Shown here piece after piece: positions 1-11,890 of a DNA stretch of 64,000 bases. The translations under genes and the position numbers were made by a program. The notes under the pieces were generated by a model. It had not been told where the DNA came from and ran no database searches. It saw only the letters and a list, made by a program, of their open reading frames with translations. This DNA is from Siphonodentalium dalli (taxonomy: Eukaryota; Mollusca; Scaphopoda; Gadilida; Siphonodentaliidae): NCBI GenBank assembly GCA_032622095.1, contig CP136062.1, positions 197,167,887 through 197,231,886 on the forward strand, written 5' to 3'. The first letter of the stretch is position 1, and each line of letters starts with the position of its first letter.

Positions 1-88
1 TCCATTTTGGAGACTCGCAAATATAAGAGAATGCATTGGCACAGGGTTTTAGCAACATTTCAAGAATCTCCAGTCATGGAAGGGTTAA
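1..88 (+). mobile_element. TTAA MITE family A, right-end fragment
   Basis: The window opens inside a copy. It shows the second arm of the family palindrome (ATATAAGAGAATGCATTGGC), then CACAGGGTTTT, and ends in CATGGAAGGGTTAA. The terminal AAGGGTTAA mirrors the TTAACCCTT start seen in complete copies elsewhere in the window. A TTAA target with CCC-type ends is typical of piggyBac-like elements; the superfamily assignment is inference because no transposase is present. Confidence 0.75.
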
Positions 89-1886
89 GTTTTTATTAAA
101 CTTTGGCATCTTATTGGACTTATTCAACATTGGATGGTAATGTCACTGTAACAGTGATGTTTATCAGAATTGCTAGCATGCAATGACATTCTTTCATATA
201 AATTAATTAACTCACAGAATATCGAAAGACCAGATGTGAGTATAATATAAATTTATCACCCCATTTTATGCAGGGATACAAAAAATAAAGATAACATATG
301 TTATGCTTTAAAGTCAGCATGGACAATTAAAGGTAAACAATCTGAATTGATGGTCTCCATACCATCAGATTCCAAGAACAACATTTCTTAATCGATTAAA
401 TACCAAAACATAATGCTAACTAAGTACTGTCAACTCTAGTGTAACATTTTCCAAAACATGTTATATATCAACATTTTGTTCATCGCAACTTGGTATCAAG
501 ATTAGGTCAGTCGACTCAGTCGGCTTGTTGAATATTTGCTAGGCCGGGAAATATTCAAGGCGGTGAAAAATAACAGATTTCAAAAATTTATATTTTGTAA
601 CTCAGAACTTTAAAGGGTGTGTTGACTGTGTTCCTCGACTCGAATCAATTATTTTTACCCCCGAAGCCAAAGAAATAGTAATTGAGGAGCGTGAACTCGG
701 ATTATCTATCTTTAAATGTGCATGTATGGTACATGTATAAGCCACTTTAAGCTCCTTGTACAGATTACTTGGTGATACAGCAGGTTGACAAAGATAAAGG
801 AACATTAGAATATTTTGATTCTGTTATGGATTTTAAGGCCTGTATGTGTACATGAATCTGATTATATTGACATACTGCAATAATATGTCACTTAAAAGTT
901 CATATCCTTCAGATAAGCTCAGAAACAAGGCTTGAGACTGTTGTGCTTTGTGTGGAGATTTGAAACTGGTACACCTCCAAATTCTGGTCAATGTAGTATG
1001 AAATATAAAAAAGTTTATGCATACACTGGATGCCATAGTGCACAATTTCTGAGACTCGATGATACAAGTACATGTCTGTTGTAGAATTGAATTCACTAAC
1101 TTCACTTGCCAAGATTTTCATCACATAAGTCTGATAAAATGTAGAGGTCACTGATCGGTCTCCATCAAGGAAGGAATGCATACATATATGTGTCATTTTT
1201 GCCTTTGATGAACACATTGATCGTCATTTGGTTATAAATTAAAGCCTCCCCTTCGCTGCAGTGTGCACTAGTTACCAGGTAAGCATGGTACTGGATTCAG
1301 TGCATACCGTCCGTAGGTATACATATGGTACATGTGTATAGCCAGGAGACCCAGGACTCACTGTCACACAGCAACAACACACATGTCATCACCATTGTCA
1401 TGCATGGACGAATACCGATAACATCTACAGTACATGTATACAGTACATGTATCCAGTACATGTACACCGAATAACATTTGAAATCCTTCCTCATCCAGTC
1501 TTGGACAGAATTAATAATATTGGTATTAAGGGTCACCATGCAGTGTCTGCAAGAAGCACTCTGACAGGAAACATGATTCTATGATTGGTTATCAGATAAT
1601 CATATCAGGCCTTGAATGAAATTTTGATGTCTCAATCCAGTCAAGCAGCTCCTCCTGTCTGAAAAAAAAAGATTTTAATGCTTGTAATGACATCAGAAAA
1701 GAGGAATGACTGATCATATATTATTAAGATACATCATCCAAATTGATCACCCGGGGGCCGAGTTATAACAGTAAATTATATCCATTCAAATGCTGCATGA
1801 TGGTCAGAAACAGCTACAAATACATGTACCGGTATCATATACCGGTGTAACAGATATCTCCCCCTGGATATATCCCCCACTCTGGA
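89..1886. other. No gene seen; AT-rich filler with a TACATGTA cluster
   Basis: I see no coding signal, only short chance ORFs. At about 1429-1462 the unit CAGTACATGTAT is repeated three times in a row. TACATGTA-type palindromes recur through the whole window. A poly-C run begins at about 1889. Confidence 0.6.
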
Positions 1887-2167
1887 TACCCCCCCCCCCC
1901 CATGAATGACTAAAATAAAATTTCACTCATTTGATATATGTTACTTGAACAAACAAAAATAAAAAATAAAAAAACAAACTTAAATCTCATAAAACATTTC
2001 TTTCTGGCCATTTCAGGGTCAAACGATATTAAATGAGTGAATTTTCTTTTAGTCATACATGGGGGAAAATGCCCAGGGTGTGCGAGTGAGATATCTGAGG
2101 ACATTCGCAAATACACTCCCCCATGGAGGAAGATATCCAGACAGGAGGAGGTGACGTGTTACACCGG

Positions 2168-2722
2168 CAGAGGCGGACTGGGCCAAGAAACTGGCCCGGG
2201 AAATTAATATAATACCGGCCCATCTGTTTGGGGGGGGGGGGGGGGGGGGGTCCACAGTCCACACCCCCCCCCCCTTGAATCAAAATCAGACCAAATACAT
2301 GTTTTTGCATTTTGCATAATTCCATTTGCACCTCTGGTCTAATATCATATATATTCATAAACCATGGTTCTATATATTCCCGGTATGAGACCATTCAGAT
2401 ATTTTTACCTGAAAAATTGCATAAAATCTAACGGTCTCCAGACAAGAAGCTCGCAAATCCTAGCATCTCTATATAGACTGGCATCAACTGAAGCGTTCCT
2501 ATTTTGTTGTAAATTTCAATTGGGGGAGGGTCCGGGAGGGGTGTGTGAGATTTTTTTGGGATTTACAGCTGGAATCTCGAGATTAACGGGGTCTTTACGT
2601 GGTGTTATATGATGCTGACAAGTTCATTTAATGACAAACTTACGATTAGCCAATTCGGCTGGTTAAACAACACATGTGGCGGCCCATGTCCGGAGTTTTC
2701 CCGATCGGCCAGTCCGCCTCTG
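2168..2722 (+). mobile_element. hAT-like MITE, copy 1
   Basis: The ends are inverted repeats: CAGAGGCGGACTGG at the left and CCAGTCCGCCTCTG at the right. CAGAGGCGGA-type termini are characteristic of hAT-type elements. The interior carries poly-G and poly-C runs (about 2230-2250 and 2264-2275) and no ORF of note. A closely related copy lies inverted at 4079-4723. I could not find a clean 8-bp target duplication, because the right flank is a poly-C run. Confidence 0.65.
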
Positions 2723-3198
2723 CCCCCCCCCCCCCCCCCCATCGTCACATTATGCTCACATGGGGAACCTGTCAACTTCCCAATTTAGGTAACTTCTGTC
2801 TTTCCTCGCCGGTTTTCCGCTTCTCGGGTGATATATATTTATATATATATATATTGGCAGTACACAATATCCGAAGTAAAACATTTGACCCGGCATACGT
2901 GCCCAGAAATCCCCCCCTGACATGATGGCCAATATTTTTAAAGAAGTCAATCCGCAGTATAAGTGGTATATACTGGTATGTGTGATATTTGACATGCAGA
3001 AGTACTAGTTTGTGCTGCTATCTTCTAGTATACATAATTATGCTTGTATAATATACAGTATAATTTGTTCAATTCCCCAATGATTATGTATAATTGTGTT
3101 TACTAGTATATGCATGGAAATAGAGTATTTGTGAACTCACCTATTCAAGTAAAGATGATAAAATCAAATGTTGTATTGACATTTGGGGTGCCACATTG

Positions 3199-3395
3199 CC
3201 CCCCCCCCCCCCCAGGGGGGGTCGGAAACAAATTTCAGGCATGTATGGCATTTTTTCCCTTTCGAACATTTTTTGTACCCACCCACCCCCACCGCCAAAT
3301 TTGTTTCCGTTTTCGGCAGTTTTTTCCGACCATATTTTTTACACCCACCCCCCTTTTAACACTAAAACAGAGATTTGCGGGGGGAAATTCACTGT
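3199..3395 (+). repeat. C-tract-bounded repeat, copy 1
   Basis: A poly-C run is followed by GGTCGGAAACAAATTTCAGG, ACCCACCCCCACC-type pyrimidine blocks, and ends near AGATTTGCGGGGGG. The same sequence returns in inverted orientation at 4728-4885. Related pieces lie at about 30990-31090 and 33630-33810. I cannot assign it to a known class. Confidence 0.55.
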
Positions 3396-3821
3396 AAACA
3401 GCTGTATATGAATTTCTGTGCATACTATTTATCATGGATGTTAACATGGACATGTAAATAGGAATGAGTCATTTTGAGGTCATTCGGCCAAAAAAACATG
3501 GCTGCCAGTGGCCATCTTGGATTTCAAGATTTGCAACAAAATACAACACGATAACTGCCTGCAGTCAGTTTACCAGTTAGAATTACATTATTTCTCTCAT
3601 TCAAAGTGGTTTTGAAGCCCAACTCATTGCCAAAACACTAAAAAAACAAGCAGGAAATTTTTGTTTTAGTTGCGGAAAAAATTGCTTCTTGGTGGCTTTG
3701 ACCACCCACCCACCCCGGCATACGTGCCGGAAATTTTTGTTCACCCCCCCCCCCAAGCTGTTTAAATTGCCTTAAAACATTTACAAATATATGATATTTA
3801 CAAGACCAATATGATATCATA

Positions 3822-4078
3822 CCTGGCCGATCGGGAGACCGGGAAATTTCCCGATGGGCCGGAGGCCAGAATAATTCTGATTCCACGTGATTTTCTATCA
3901 AGCGAGAATCCGAGGGTTTTTTTACGGTTTGGGGGGGGGGGGGGGGGGGGGTATATGTGGTTGGGCCGCCCAACCACAACTTGGGCCGCAAATGAAACCG
4001 ACGTGGGCCGCCACATGTGTTGTTTAACCAGCCGTGTATCCAATAAGATGGTACTCTTCTCACATAAATTCATGAGGG
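3822..4078 (-). mobile_element. hAT-like MITE, partial copy
   Basis: It begins CTGGCCGATCGGGAGACCGG, as in the start of the neighbouring copy at 4079, and later has GGCCGCCACATGTGTTGTTT AACCAGCC as in both other copies. A poly-G run of more than 20 bases sits at about 3929-3950. The outer CAGAGGCGG end is missing, so this is a fragment abutting the next copy. Confidence 0.5.
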
Positions 4079-4723
4079 CAGAGGCGGACTGCATGGCCGA
4101 TCGGGAGACCGGGAAAATTCCAGACGTGGGCCACCACATGTGTTGTTTAACCAGCCGAATTGGCTAATCGTAATTTTGACATTAAATGAACTTGTCGGCA
4201 TCATATAACACCACGTAAAGACCCCATTAATCTCGAGATTTTAACGGTAACTCCCAGCTGTAAATCCCAAAAAAATTCTTACGCACCCCTCCCCCAATTG
4301 AAATTTACAAGAAAATAGGAACGCTTCAGTTGATGCCAGTCTAGTTTATCGGATTCAAGATTTTCTTGTATAGTTTTCAAAATGTTCTCACCCCGGGCCG
4401 AACAACCATGAACAGCCCGGTGTGTCCTGGTCTCTTGTCCGTAGCCGTGTGCATTTGTCTGGAGTTAGACCGCTAGATGTTAGAATTTATGCAATTTTTC
4501 AGGTAAAAATATCTGAATGGTCTCATATCGGGAATATATAGAACCATGGTTTGTGAATATATAGGATATAATAGGCCAGAGGTGCAAATGGAATTATGCA
4601 AAAACATGTATTTGGTCTGATTCTGATTCAAGTGTGGGGGGGGGGGGGGGGTGCAGTTGGAATTTCCCAAGGTGGACTGTGGACACCCCCCGAACAGATG
4701 GGCCGGTATTATATTAATTTCCC
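4079..4723 (-). mobile_element. hAT-like MITE, copy 2 (inverted)
   Basis: It starts CAGAGGCGGACTG and runs parallel to the reverse complement of 2168-2722, including AACCAGCCGAATTGGCTAAT, the ATCTCGAGATT block and the GATGGGCCGGTATTATATTA block near 4696. The last roughly 25 bases expected at the far end are lost into a poly-C run at about 4730. A segment at about 4340-4460 has no match in copy 1 and is probably an insertion. Confidence 0.6.
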
Positions 4724-4727
4724 ACAC

Positions 4728-4885
4728 AACCCCCCCCCCCCCCCCCGCAAATCTGTTTTATTGTTAAAATGGTGGGGGTGGAAACCGGTGGATGTTTGGA
4801 CGCGGGGGTGGGTGGGTCCCAACAAGGGTCGAACGAAAAAAATCAGCATACATGCCTGAACATATTTTCCGACCCCCTGATCATA
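4728..4885 (-). repeat. C-tract-bounded repeat, copy 2 (inverted)
   Basis: This is a diverged inverted version of 3199-3395: poly-C, GCAAATCTGTTTTATTGTTA, GGGGGTGG and GGGTGGGTGGG blocks, then CATGCCTGAA and TTTTCCGACCCCC. The pair 3199-3395 and 4728-4885 forms an inverted repeat around the hAT-like copy 2. Confidence 0.55.
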
Positions 4886-5354
4886 TGGCCATTTTCGTCT
4901 ATTTTTCCAACTATACTTTCTATAAGCAATGGGAATGCTTGATAGAAAATTTGTAAATAGTATATACAAGTAAGGGGTTAAATGTAGCACACCATGAACT
5001 TTGAAGTTGCCGACATTGTTTCTGGTGTCAATTTTTAAACTCCACCCATCCCCGGTTGTCAGGCCGCATTCATTGGCATTACACAAACAGGCATGGAAAT
5101 ACAAGATAGTGATTCGTCTTATACATGCATATATAAGTTAATTTAACGATATCCGTGTGGTTGTATTAATTTTCAACTTTTGGTGTGATATCTTTTGGTG
5201 TATCAGACATATACTGCCGGTAATACTGCGGTCATTACGTGGTATCACCCCGTTTTTAAGGTCAATTATTTTGAGGATAGCGCAGGGAAGAATCCAGAGA
5301 TTTTTTGGGGACACCTGTTCTGCATTTGAGAATGTTCCTATATAAATTGGGACA
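4886..5354. other. No gene seen
   Basis: AT-rich sequence with only chance ORFs and no repeat shared with the rest of the window that I could spot. Confidence 0.5.
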
Positions 5355-5600
5355 TTAGCCATTTTATGACAAGAGCTGCACTAGTGCGGCATTAAAGATC
5401 CTATGCCATTTCATTCTCTTATATATGCAAGTCTTCCGCATAAGAAAATGCACTGGCTTACAACGTCAAGATAAAAGCCAATGTATTCTCTTATATATGC
5501 GAGGCTCCTTAGATGGAAGACTCGCATATACCGTATAAGAGAATGCATTGGCACAGGATTTTTGCTAAATTTCAAGAAGCCCCAGTCATGAAAGGGTTAA
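5355..5600 (+). mobile_element. TTAA MITE family A, full-length copy (short form)
   Basis: The left end TTAGCCATTTTATGACAAG is a mutated form of the family start TTAACCCTTTCATGACGGG. The right end is GTCATGAAAGGGTTAA. Inside are two imperfect palindromes built from ATTCTCTTATATATGC and its complement, each around a short GGCTCC/CTTCCG centre. Length is about 246 bp with no coding capacity. Confidence 0.75.
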
Positions 5601-6187
5601 AACATTCCTCACTGCACACTTGATTATGGAAATAAAGGCTCTATATCAACTGAATATTGATGATTTGCATTGCATGTTGTTGAATTATAATAGAAGATTT
5701 CCTTCAAAATATAGAAAATTCAGCTTTAATAAAGACTATTCACTTGCAATTTGGGGACATTTAGGCCTCCAGAGTTTGGGCGCCCAAACCTGTAACAGGT
5801 ATCAAAACAGCCCTGGATCCTTCCCTGGGATAGCGGTATATACATGTATTGGTGACAATGTACCAATATTCATCTGCATGGTAGCTATATAGATTATACA
5901 CTCACCACTGGTATTTTGATCAACACACTTCTTCCAGTAATATTTCACCTGTCATTTGTTCATTACCACATGTCTAGTAAGACATGACCGATGCTTAGAC
6001 TAATCATGGGCAAAGTAAATCTTCATCTTCAGATGTTGAAGACGACAGGGCATCCACCATGGCTAATGAATCTGGCATTACTGAAATTGAAGAAAAATAT
6101 GCTGCATATACATGTATGTGATATGGATACATGTATTTTTATAATTTGCAAACATATTTATAAACAAAGTGTAAAGTTCATTCTTCC
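5601..6187. other. No gene seen
   Basis: AT-rich filler. One ORF of about 90 codons (from 5620) has no recognisable motif and I regard it as chance. Confidence 0.5.
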
Positions 6188-6576
6188 AACAATGTGAGCG
6201 TCGTCGGCGATTCAGACGACCATGATTCAATCGTAAGTGGAGGAATCGGGCCTGATAAAATCATGGATAGTTTGTTCACACGATTACGATGTCATCGCAG
6301 AGGAGTATATTATCGGCGGTTAACCACGTGATTAACTACCCTATGATCTTTCCATTTACTTTGTATGATTTTTACGAACACACAAAGTTCTGTGATTCCA
6401 TCACAGGTGGAGGTAACCAAGGATATGCTACAATTTCGCATCTAAAATCAAACATTGCTTGACATTACTTTTTTCACTTGCGATCATGTCGTGAGCATGC
6501 ATGCGCAGTCCAACACACACAATGGAAATCTTTCCACTTACGATTGAATCATGGTCATATGAATGTTCACTTAGTG
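6188..6576 (+). mobile_element. TIR element, tandem copy 1
   Basis: Near the left end, at 6211-6240, stands TTCAGACGACCATGATTCAA followed by TCGTAAGTGGA. Its reverse complement is at 6532-6565. The interior has no ORF. A second copy follows directly, and both share the boundary motif CACTTAGTG at 6568-6576. The superfamily is unknown. Confidence 0.65.
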
Positions 6577-6942
6577 AACGTTCAGATGACACGATACAAT
6601 CGTAAGTGGAGGAATCGGGACCGACGAGATCGTGGATAGTATGTTCACACGATTACGATGTCGTCGTACATGATGAAATCGTAGGTTGTTCGTAAAGCAT
6701 GTTATTGACTACCCTGCGATCTTTCCAGCCACGATTTTTACCTACACACGACTGATTATGTCACAAATGGAGATAACCAAGGATACGCTACGATTTTGCA
6801 TCTAAAATCAAACAGTGCTTGATATTATTTTTTTATCTAATATTTTGACGTGAGCATGCGCAGTCCAACTATCGGTTACTTCCTACGACGGACATATTTC
6901 AACTTACGATTGTATCGTGGTCGCCTGAACAATCACTTAGTG
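6568..6942 (+). mobile_element. TIR element, tandem copy 2
   Basis: It repeats copy 1 with moderate divergence: GTTCAGATGACACGATACAA at the left and TCGTGGTCGCCTGAAC at the right, then CACTTAGTG at 6934-6942. The shared interior includes GATAACCAAGGATACGCTAC and ATCTAAAATCAAACAGTGCT. The two copies are about 366 bp apart, so this is either a tandem duplication or an insertion of one copy at the edge of the other. Confidence 0.65.
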
Positions 6943-7887
6943 TTAAATTGACAATAATGAGATTGTGTTTGTGGGAATTCTATCACTGTATCAGGTTGAC
7001 ATTTGTTAGAATAATGCTATGAAGTATAACTGACAATTGCCTTATAACTTAGTTATATTATAAGCTATATTTTCAATAAATGGGACCTTTTTGTTTTCCA
7101 ACTGACTATTATCATATTAATATGTTAATGTCGACCGATAATACACTGCATTTATGCCATAATTTGATTTTGCAAACTAAAATAGCCATTCCCGGATAGT
7201 ATTACGTTTATATAGCACAGAATTTAGGCCCAATTTATAACTCAATAAAAATCGTTTTTGCAATTTTTTATACAGTTGGGAATATTGTGTAAGTGTACGT
7301 TGGTATATGAATCATAAATGCAGTATAATCATAGGCCATCATATGTTACTATGTTGTCATGACAAATCATCATTATGACTATCCGATCATCGTATTCTAA
7401 TTTTTGTTTACACATTTCACCGACAGTAAAATTCACGATAATTTAATTTGAAGAACGTGAATAATTCACGCAATTTTAATCGTATTTCAATTAAGTATAT
7501 CACTCGTAACATCATCTTCGTAAAGAGAAAACACTTCAACATTTACTAATTAGCTTCACTTACCTGAATAATAGTTTAAATATATCAAGTGTCTGACCGT
7601 AAAAATTGTCAACATGGAGAAACAAAACCTCGTGCATGAGACATGACCTCCAGCTGCCGGCGGTATGTAAAAGACCCGGAACGGTGTTTAACCGTGTTTT
7701 AGCGGAACGAAATTAAATCAAGTACTAAACCGCGAAAATAGTTAATAAGCTCCATGAAACAATAAATTGATTAGACCACCGCCAACAGGGACGTGAAAAC
7801 AGTGCGAATGGGGTGTCTATACCGCCAACTTTGGTCAAAATTTTCAATAGTTGAAAATTTCATGACTGCCACATTATTTGTACATTT
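6943..7887. other. No gene seen
   Basis: AT-rich filler without clear repeats or coding signal. Confidence 0.5.
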
Positions 7888-8850
7888 TACACCATATATG
7901 TATGGGAGTCCCTTTTCACATTTATTATTTATTTGCACTTAAGTGCAAATATGTGTCTATCAATTTATTTGCGCTTAAGCGCAAATACCAAACACTCCCT
8001 TACTTCCCTCTGGTTGGGAATGATGGAGTCCATCTCATAATATATTATTATGAACTTATGGGCCCATAGTAGTAGCCCGGTGAATGATGGAGTCCATCTC
8101 ATAATATATTATTATGGGCCCATAGTAGTAGCCCCATACAGACTCAAAATTTTAAGAAAAAACATATTTCCATATGCATATCAGCATATCTGTCGCTGGT
8201 GTCCCAAGAATTGGTGCCTCACTCCCAGAGCTCTAGTATATTTGATTAAAGGGACATCTCCTGCACAGATATATACCATTTCCATGGCCATAAAAGTGGA
8301 ATTAGGGGTTAATGGAGGCTTGCTTCCTGCATGTGGTTTACTTATTGACTTGAAATAGGGGAAAACAACCCTATTTTCATATTATCAGCATCCCTGTCCC
8401 TAATAATTTGTGTCTCCATCTCAGAGATGTAGTATATTTTATAAAAGAGACATATCCTGCACAGATCTATACCATTTGCATGGTCATAAAAGGTATCTAG
8501 GGATTACTGGGGATTGCTTCCCTCATATGGTGGGCCTATATAGACTTGAGTGATGTGTTTAGGCCTGTGCCATTTAAAATTAATTCAGGGGGGATCAATG
8601 CATATTAATTTTTATTTGCGCTTAAGCGCAAATGATTTGCGCTTAAGCATAAAAGATTTGCGCTTAAGCGTAAATGATTTGTGCTTAACCGCACATGATT
8701 TACGCTTAAGCATAAATATTTGCGCTTAAGCCCAAATGATAGAGGTTATTTGCGCTTAAGCGCAAATATGTGTGTTTAAGCACGAATATTTGCGCTTTAG
8801 CATAAATAAATAATAAATGTGAAAAGGACCTCCCATATATATGACCATAT
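7888..8850. mobile_element. Foldback element with TTTGCGCTTAAGCGCAAA palindromes
   Basis: The outer arms are inverted copies of each other: TATGGGAGTCCCTTTTCACA at about 7899 pairs with TGTGAAAAGGACCTCCCATA at about 8816, followed inward by ATTTATTATTTATTTGC and its complement. Inside the arms are copies of the palindrome TTTGCGCTTAAGCGCAAA: two on the left (7930-7990) and about ten on the right (8614-8805). Between them lie a 60-bp tandem duplication (8022-8134, with ATGGAGTCCATCTCATAATA) and two diverged units of about 220 bp (8135-8550). No ORF looks coding. Confidence 0.7.
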
Positions 8851-8915
8851 ATATAACTTGAATCGCTCACCACGTTGTTGAAAGAAATAGGTTTGTGCAA
8901 CCATTGTTTATTTTT

Positions 8916-9040
8916 TTAACCCTCTCATGGCGGGAGTTTCGCTGGTGCTGCATTAAAGACCATGTGCCAGAGCATTCTCTTATATATGAGAGTCATCCAT
9001 ATGGAGCCTCGCATCATATATAAGAGAATGCACTGGCTTA
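8916..9040 (+). mobile_element. TTAA MITE family A, left half only
   Basis: It starts TTAACCCTCTCATGGCGGGA, includes the first palindrome (CATTCTCTTATATATGAGAG ... ATATATAAGAGAATGC) and continues to CACTGGCTTACAA, exactly where other copies enter their spacer. At 9041 the sequence changes to a 384-bp satellite and no second palindrome follows. Confidence 0.75.
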
Positions 9041-10895
9041 CAAGGACATCTTTGCCAATAAACTAAACATTTCTCAGGTTATTGCATGCACTTTTATTAC
9101 ACAGGGCAAGGTATATTACATTATATTAAGGGTATTTTACTTAAAATATTCTGTGGAAACTACATAAAAGCAATATTGTATGCATCCATGTATAGCCAAA
9201 TGAAATTAAACTATGGATATTTTATTGTTTATTTCACCAGAGACATGTATTCTGTTGAGATATTGCCTTATATATGTTATAAACATGCAAATAGTGGCTT
9301 CATTTGGGCTTGCTTCCATAATTTAGAGAGTCAAACCTGAAGAGATTCCCTTATTTCAAATTTGTAAGATGCCAAGGCAACTGAAATGGTGTATCAAACC
9401 TCAAATGGCAGTATTTCTTATCAGATGGACATGTCTACCAATAAATTAAACATTTCTCATGGTCATTGCATGCATTTTAATATACAGGACAAGGTAGAAA
9501 CATCATTTGATGGAAATATTACTTAAAATAGTCTGTCAAATCTACATAAAAGCCATATTGTATGCATCCCTGTATAGCCAAATGAAATTAAACTATGGAT
9601 ATTTTATTGTTTATTTCATTAGAGACATGCTTTCTGTTGAGATATAGCCTTATATATGTTATAAACATGCAAATAGTGGCTTTATTTGGGCTTGCTTCCA
9701 TAATTTAGAGAGTCAAACCTGAAGAGATTCCCTTATTTCAAATTTACAAGATGCCAAGCCAGCTGAAATGGTGTATCAAACCTCAAATGACAGTATTTCT
9801 TATCAGATGGACATGTCTACCAATAAATTAAACATTTCTCATGGTCACTGCATGCATTATAATATATAGACCAAGGTAGAAAACATCAGTTGATGGATAT
9901 TTTACTTAAAATAGTCTGTGGAAACTACATAAAAGCAATATTGTATGCATCCCTGTACAGCCAAATGAAATTAAACTATGGATATTTTATTGTGTATTTT
10001 ATCAGAGACGTGTATTCTGTTGAGATATAGCCTTATACATGTGATTAACATGCAAATTGTGGCTTCATTTGGGCTTTCTTCCATTATTTAGAGAGTCAAA
10101 TCTGAAGAAATTCCCTTAGTTTTATATTTATGATCCCATAATCCCATGAAATGGTATTTTAAACCTCAAATGTCAGTATTTATTATCAGATGGACATATC
10201 AACTAATGAATTAAACATTTCCCATGGTCATTACATGCATTTTAATATACAAGGCTATGTAGAAAACATCATTTGATGGATATTTTACTTAAAATAGTCT
10301 GTGGAAACTACATAAAAGCAATATTGTATGCATCCCTCTATAGCCAAATGCAATTGAACTATGGATATTTTATTGTACATTTTATCAGAGACATGTATTC
10401 TGTTGAGATATATAGCCTTATACATGTTATTAACATGCACATAGTGGCTTCATTTGGGCTTTCTTCCATAATTTAGAGAGTCAAAGCTGAATAAATTCCC
10501 TTAGGTTTCAAATTTAAAAGATGCCAAGCCAGCTGAAATGGTGTATCAAACCTAAAATGTCAGTATTTCTTATCAGATGGACATCTCTACCAATAAATTA
10601 AGCATTTCTCATGACCATTGCATGTATTTTAATATATAGGACAAGGCAGAATACATCACTTGATGGATATTTTACTTAAAATACTTTGTGGAAACTACAT
10701 AAAAGCCACATTGTATGCTTTCCTATATAGCCAAATGAAATTCAACTATGAATAAATTGGATATTTTATTGTTTGTATCATCAGAGATATTAGCATTCTG
10801 CTATTATATAGTCTTTTGTGTGTTATAAACATACAATAGGTGCATGGCCTCATTGGGCTTGCTTTCATAATACAAGAGAGTCAACTCTGAATAAA
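9041..10895 (+). repeat. 384-bp tandem satellite, about 4.8 units
   Basis: The landmark GCATGCA within CATTGCATGCATTTTAATAT recurs at 9084, 9468, 9850, 10233 and 10620, a spacing of 382-387 bp. Other blocks repeat in the same order, for example ATAAATTAAACATTTCTCAT, GGAAACTACATAAAAGC and ATTTAGAGAGTCAA. Units are diverged but collinear. Short ORFs repeat with the unit and have no recognisable protein motif. Confidence 0.9.
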
Positions 10896-11212
10896 TACCA
10901 TCGGTTTGAAATTGGTAGCATCTTCCATCCTTATATAAGAGGGGTATATACCAGCTTGAAGTACCGGTTTAATTAATAGGTTCAATGCAAGGGGCCACCA
11001 GAGAGGTTTGTCTAGTTCGGGATGGTGTGGCAAACCGCCATTTGGATATTTCAAGGGAGCTCTAGGTCTCCTCAATGGCGACCCACTATATTGTGCAAAC
11101 AAAATTTTATTAAAATTGTATAAAGGTCAGCATGCCCTAAGAGCATTGAGAAATAGATAAAAACACTTACTGACAGATTGCCAATAACAAAATTACATCT
11201 GTTGAAACTATT

Positions 11213-11474
11213 GTTATGTAAACAAAACTGTTACAGTGATTTGTCAACAAATATATAATTCTAGCTGTATTATTAGTTCAAATATTTAACTATGAATAAC
11301 ATTTTCAGAATATTTAATCAACAGGTTGGACCTTTTCCAATGTTATGTAAACAAAATTGTTACAGTGAGTGACTTGTCAACAATTATATAATCCTATAGC
11401 TGTAGTATTACATGTAGTTCAAATATTTAAGTATGAATATGAATTTTCAGAATATTTAATCAACAGGTTGGTCT
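11213..11474 (+). repeat. Tandem duplication of about 128 bp
   Basis: GTTATGTAAACAAAA, TGTCAACAA, TAGTTCAAATATTTAA and CAGAATATTTAATCAACAGG occur in the same order twice, starting near 11213 and 11341. Confidence 0.8.
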
Positions 11475-11569
11475 GGTTGGACCTTTTTCAATGTTTACCA
11501 TAAAATTTTGATCACAATTTTGCTCTCGTTGGACTTTTACAGTTATTCCAATACAGCAGTAATTTCTAC

Positions 11570-11890
11570 ATAACAATTAATTCTTGGTTTAGAAATATTT
11601 TCTTTAAGTATTTCTTAACTTAGAAAAAAAATCTTGAAACAAGAAATATATATTTAATTTTTGAAGCCATTTTCTTAGTAAGGAAATTGTTTCTTGTTTC
11701 AAGACTAAAATCTATCTTATTTGAGAAAACTATCTCTTGTCTGGTGGGAGTTTCTTAAATTTTCTTGATGTAGCAGAATTGGGGGGTATATTTCCCAAAA
11801 TAAGATTTATTTTCCTGTTTCAGGAAATAGTTTTTCTTGTTTCAAGATATTTTATCTTATTAAGAAATTATTTTTGGCAGTGCAAGTGAA
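11570..11890. repeat. TTTCTTGTTTCAAGA-rich dispersed-type repeat
   Basis: The stretch is dominated by alternating TTCTTGTTTCAAGA and its complements with AATAAGATTTATTTTCC, and ends TTTTTGGCAGTGC. Similar CTTGTTTCAAG-rich repeats are common MITE-like elements in animals; I found only this one copy in the window, so the class is uncertain. Confidence 0.4.
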
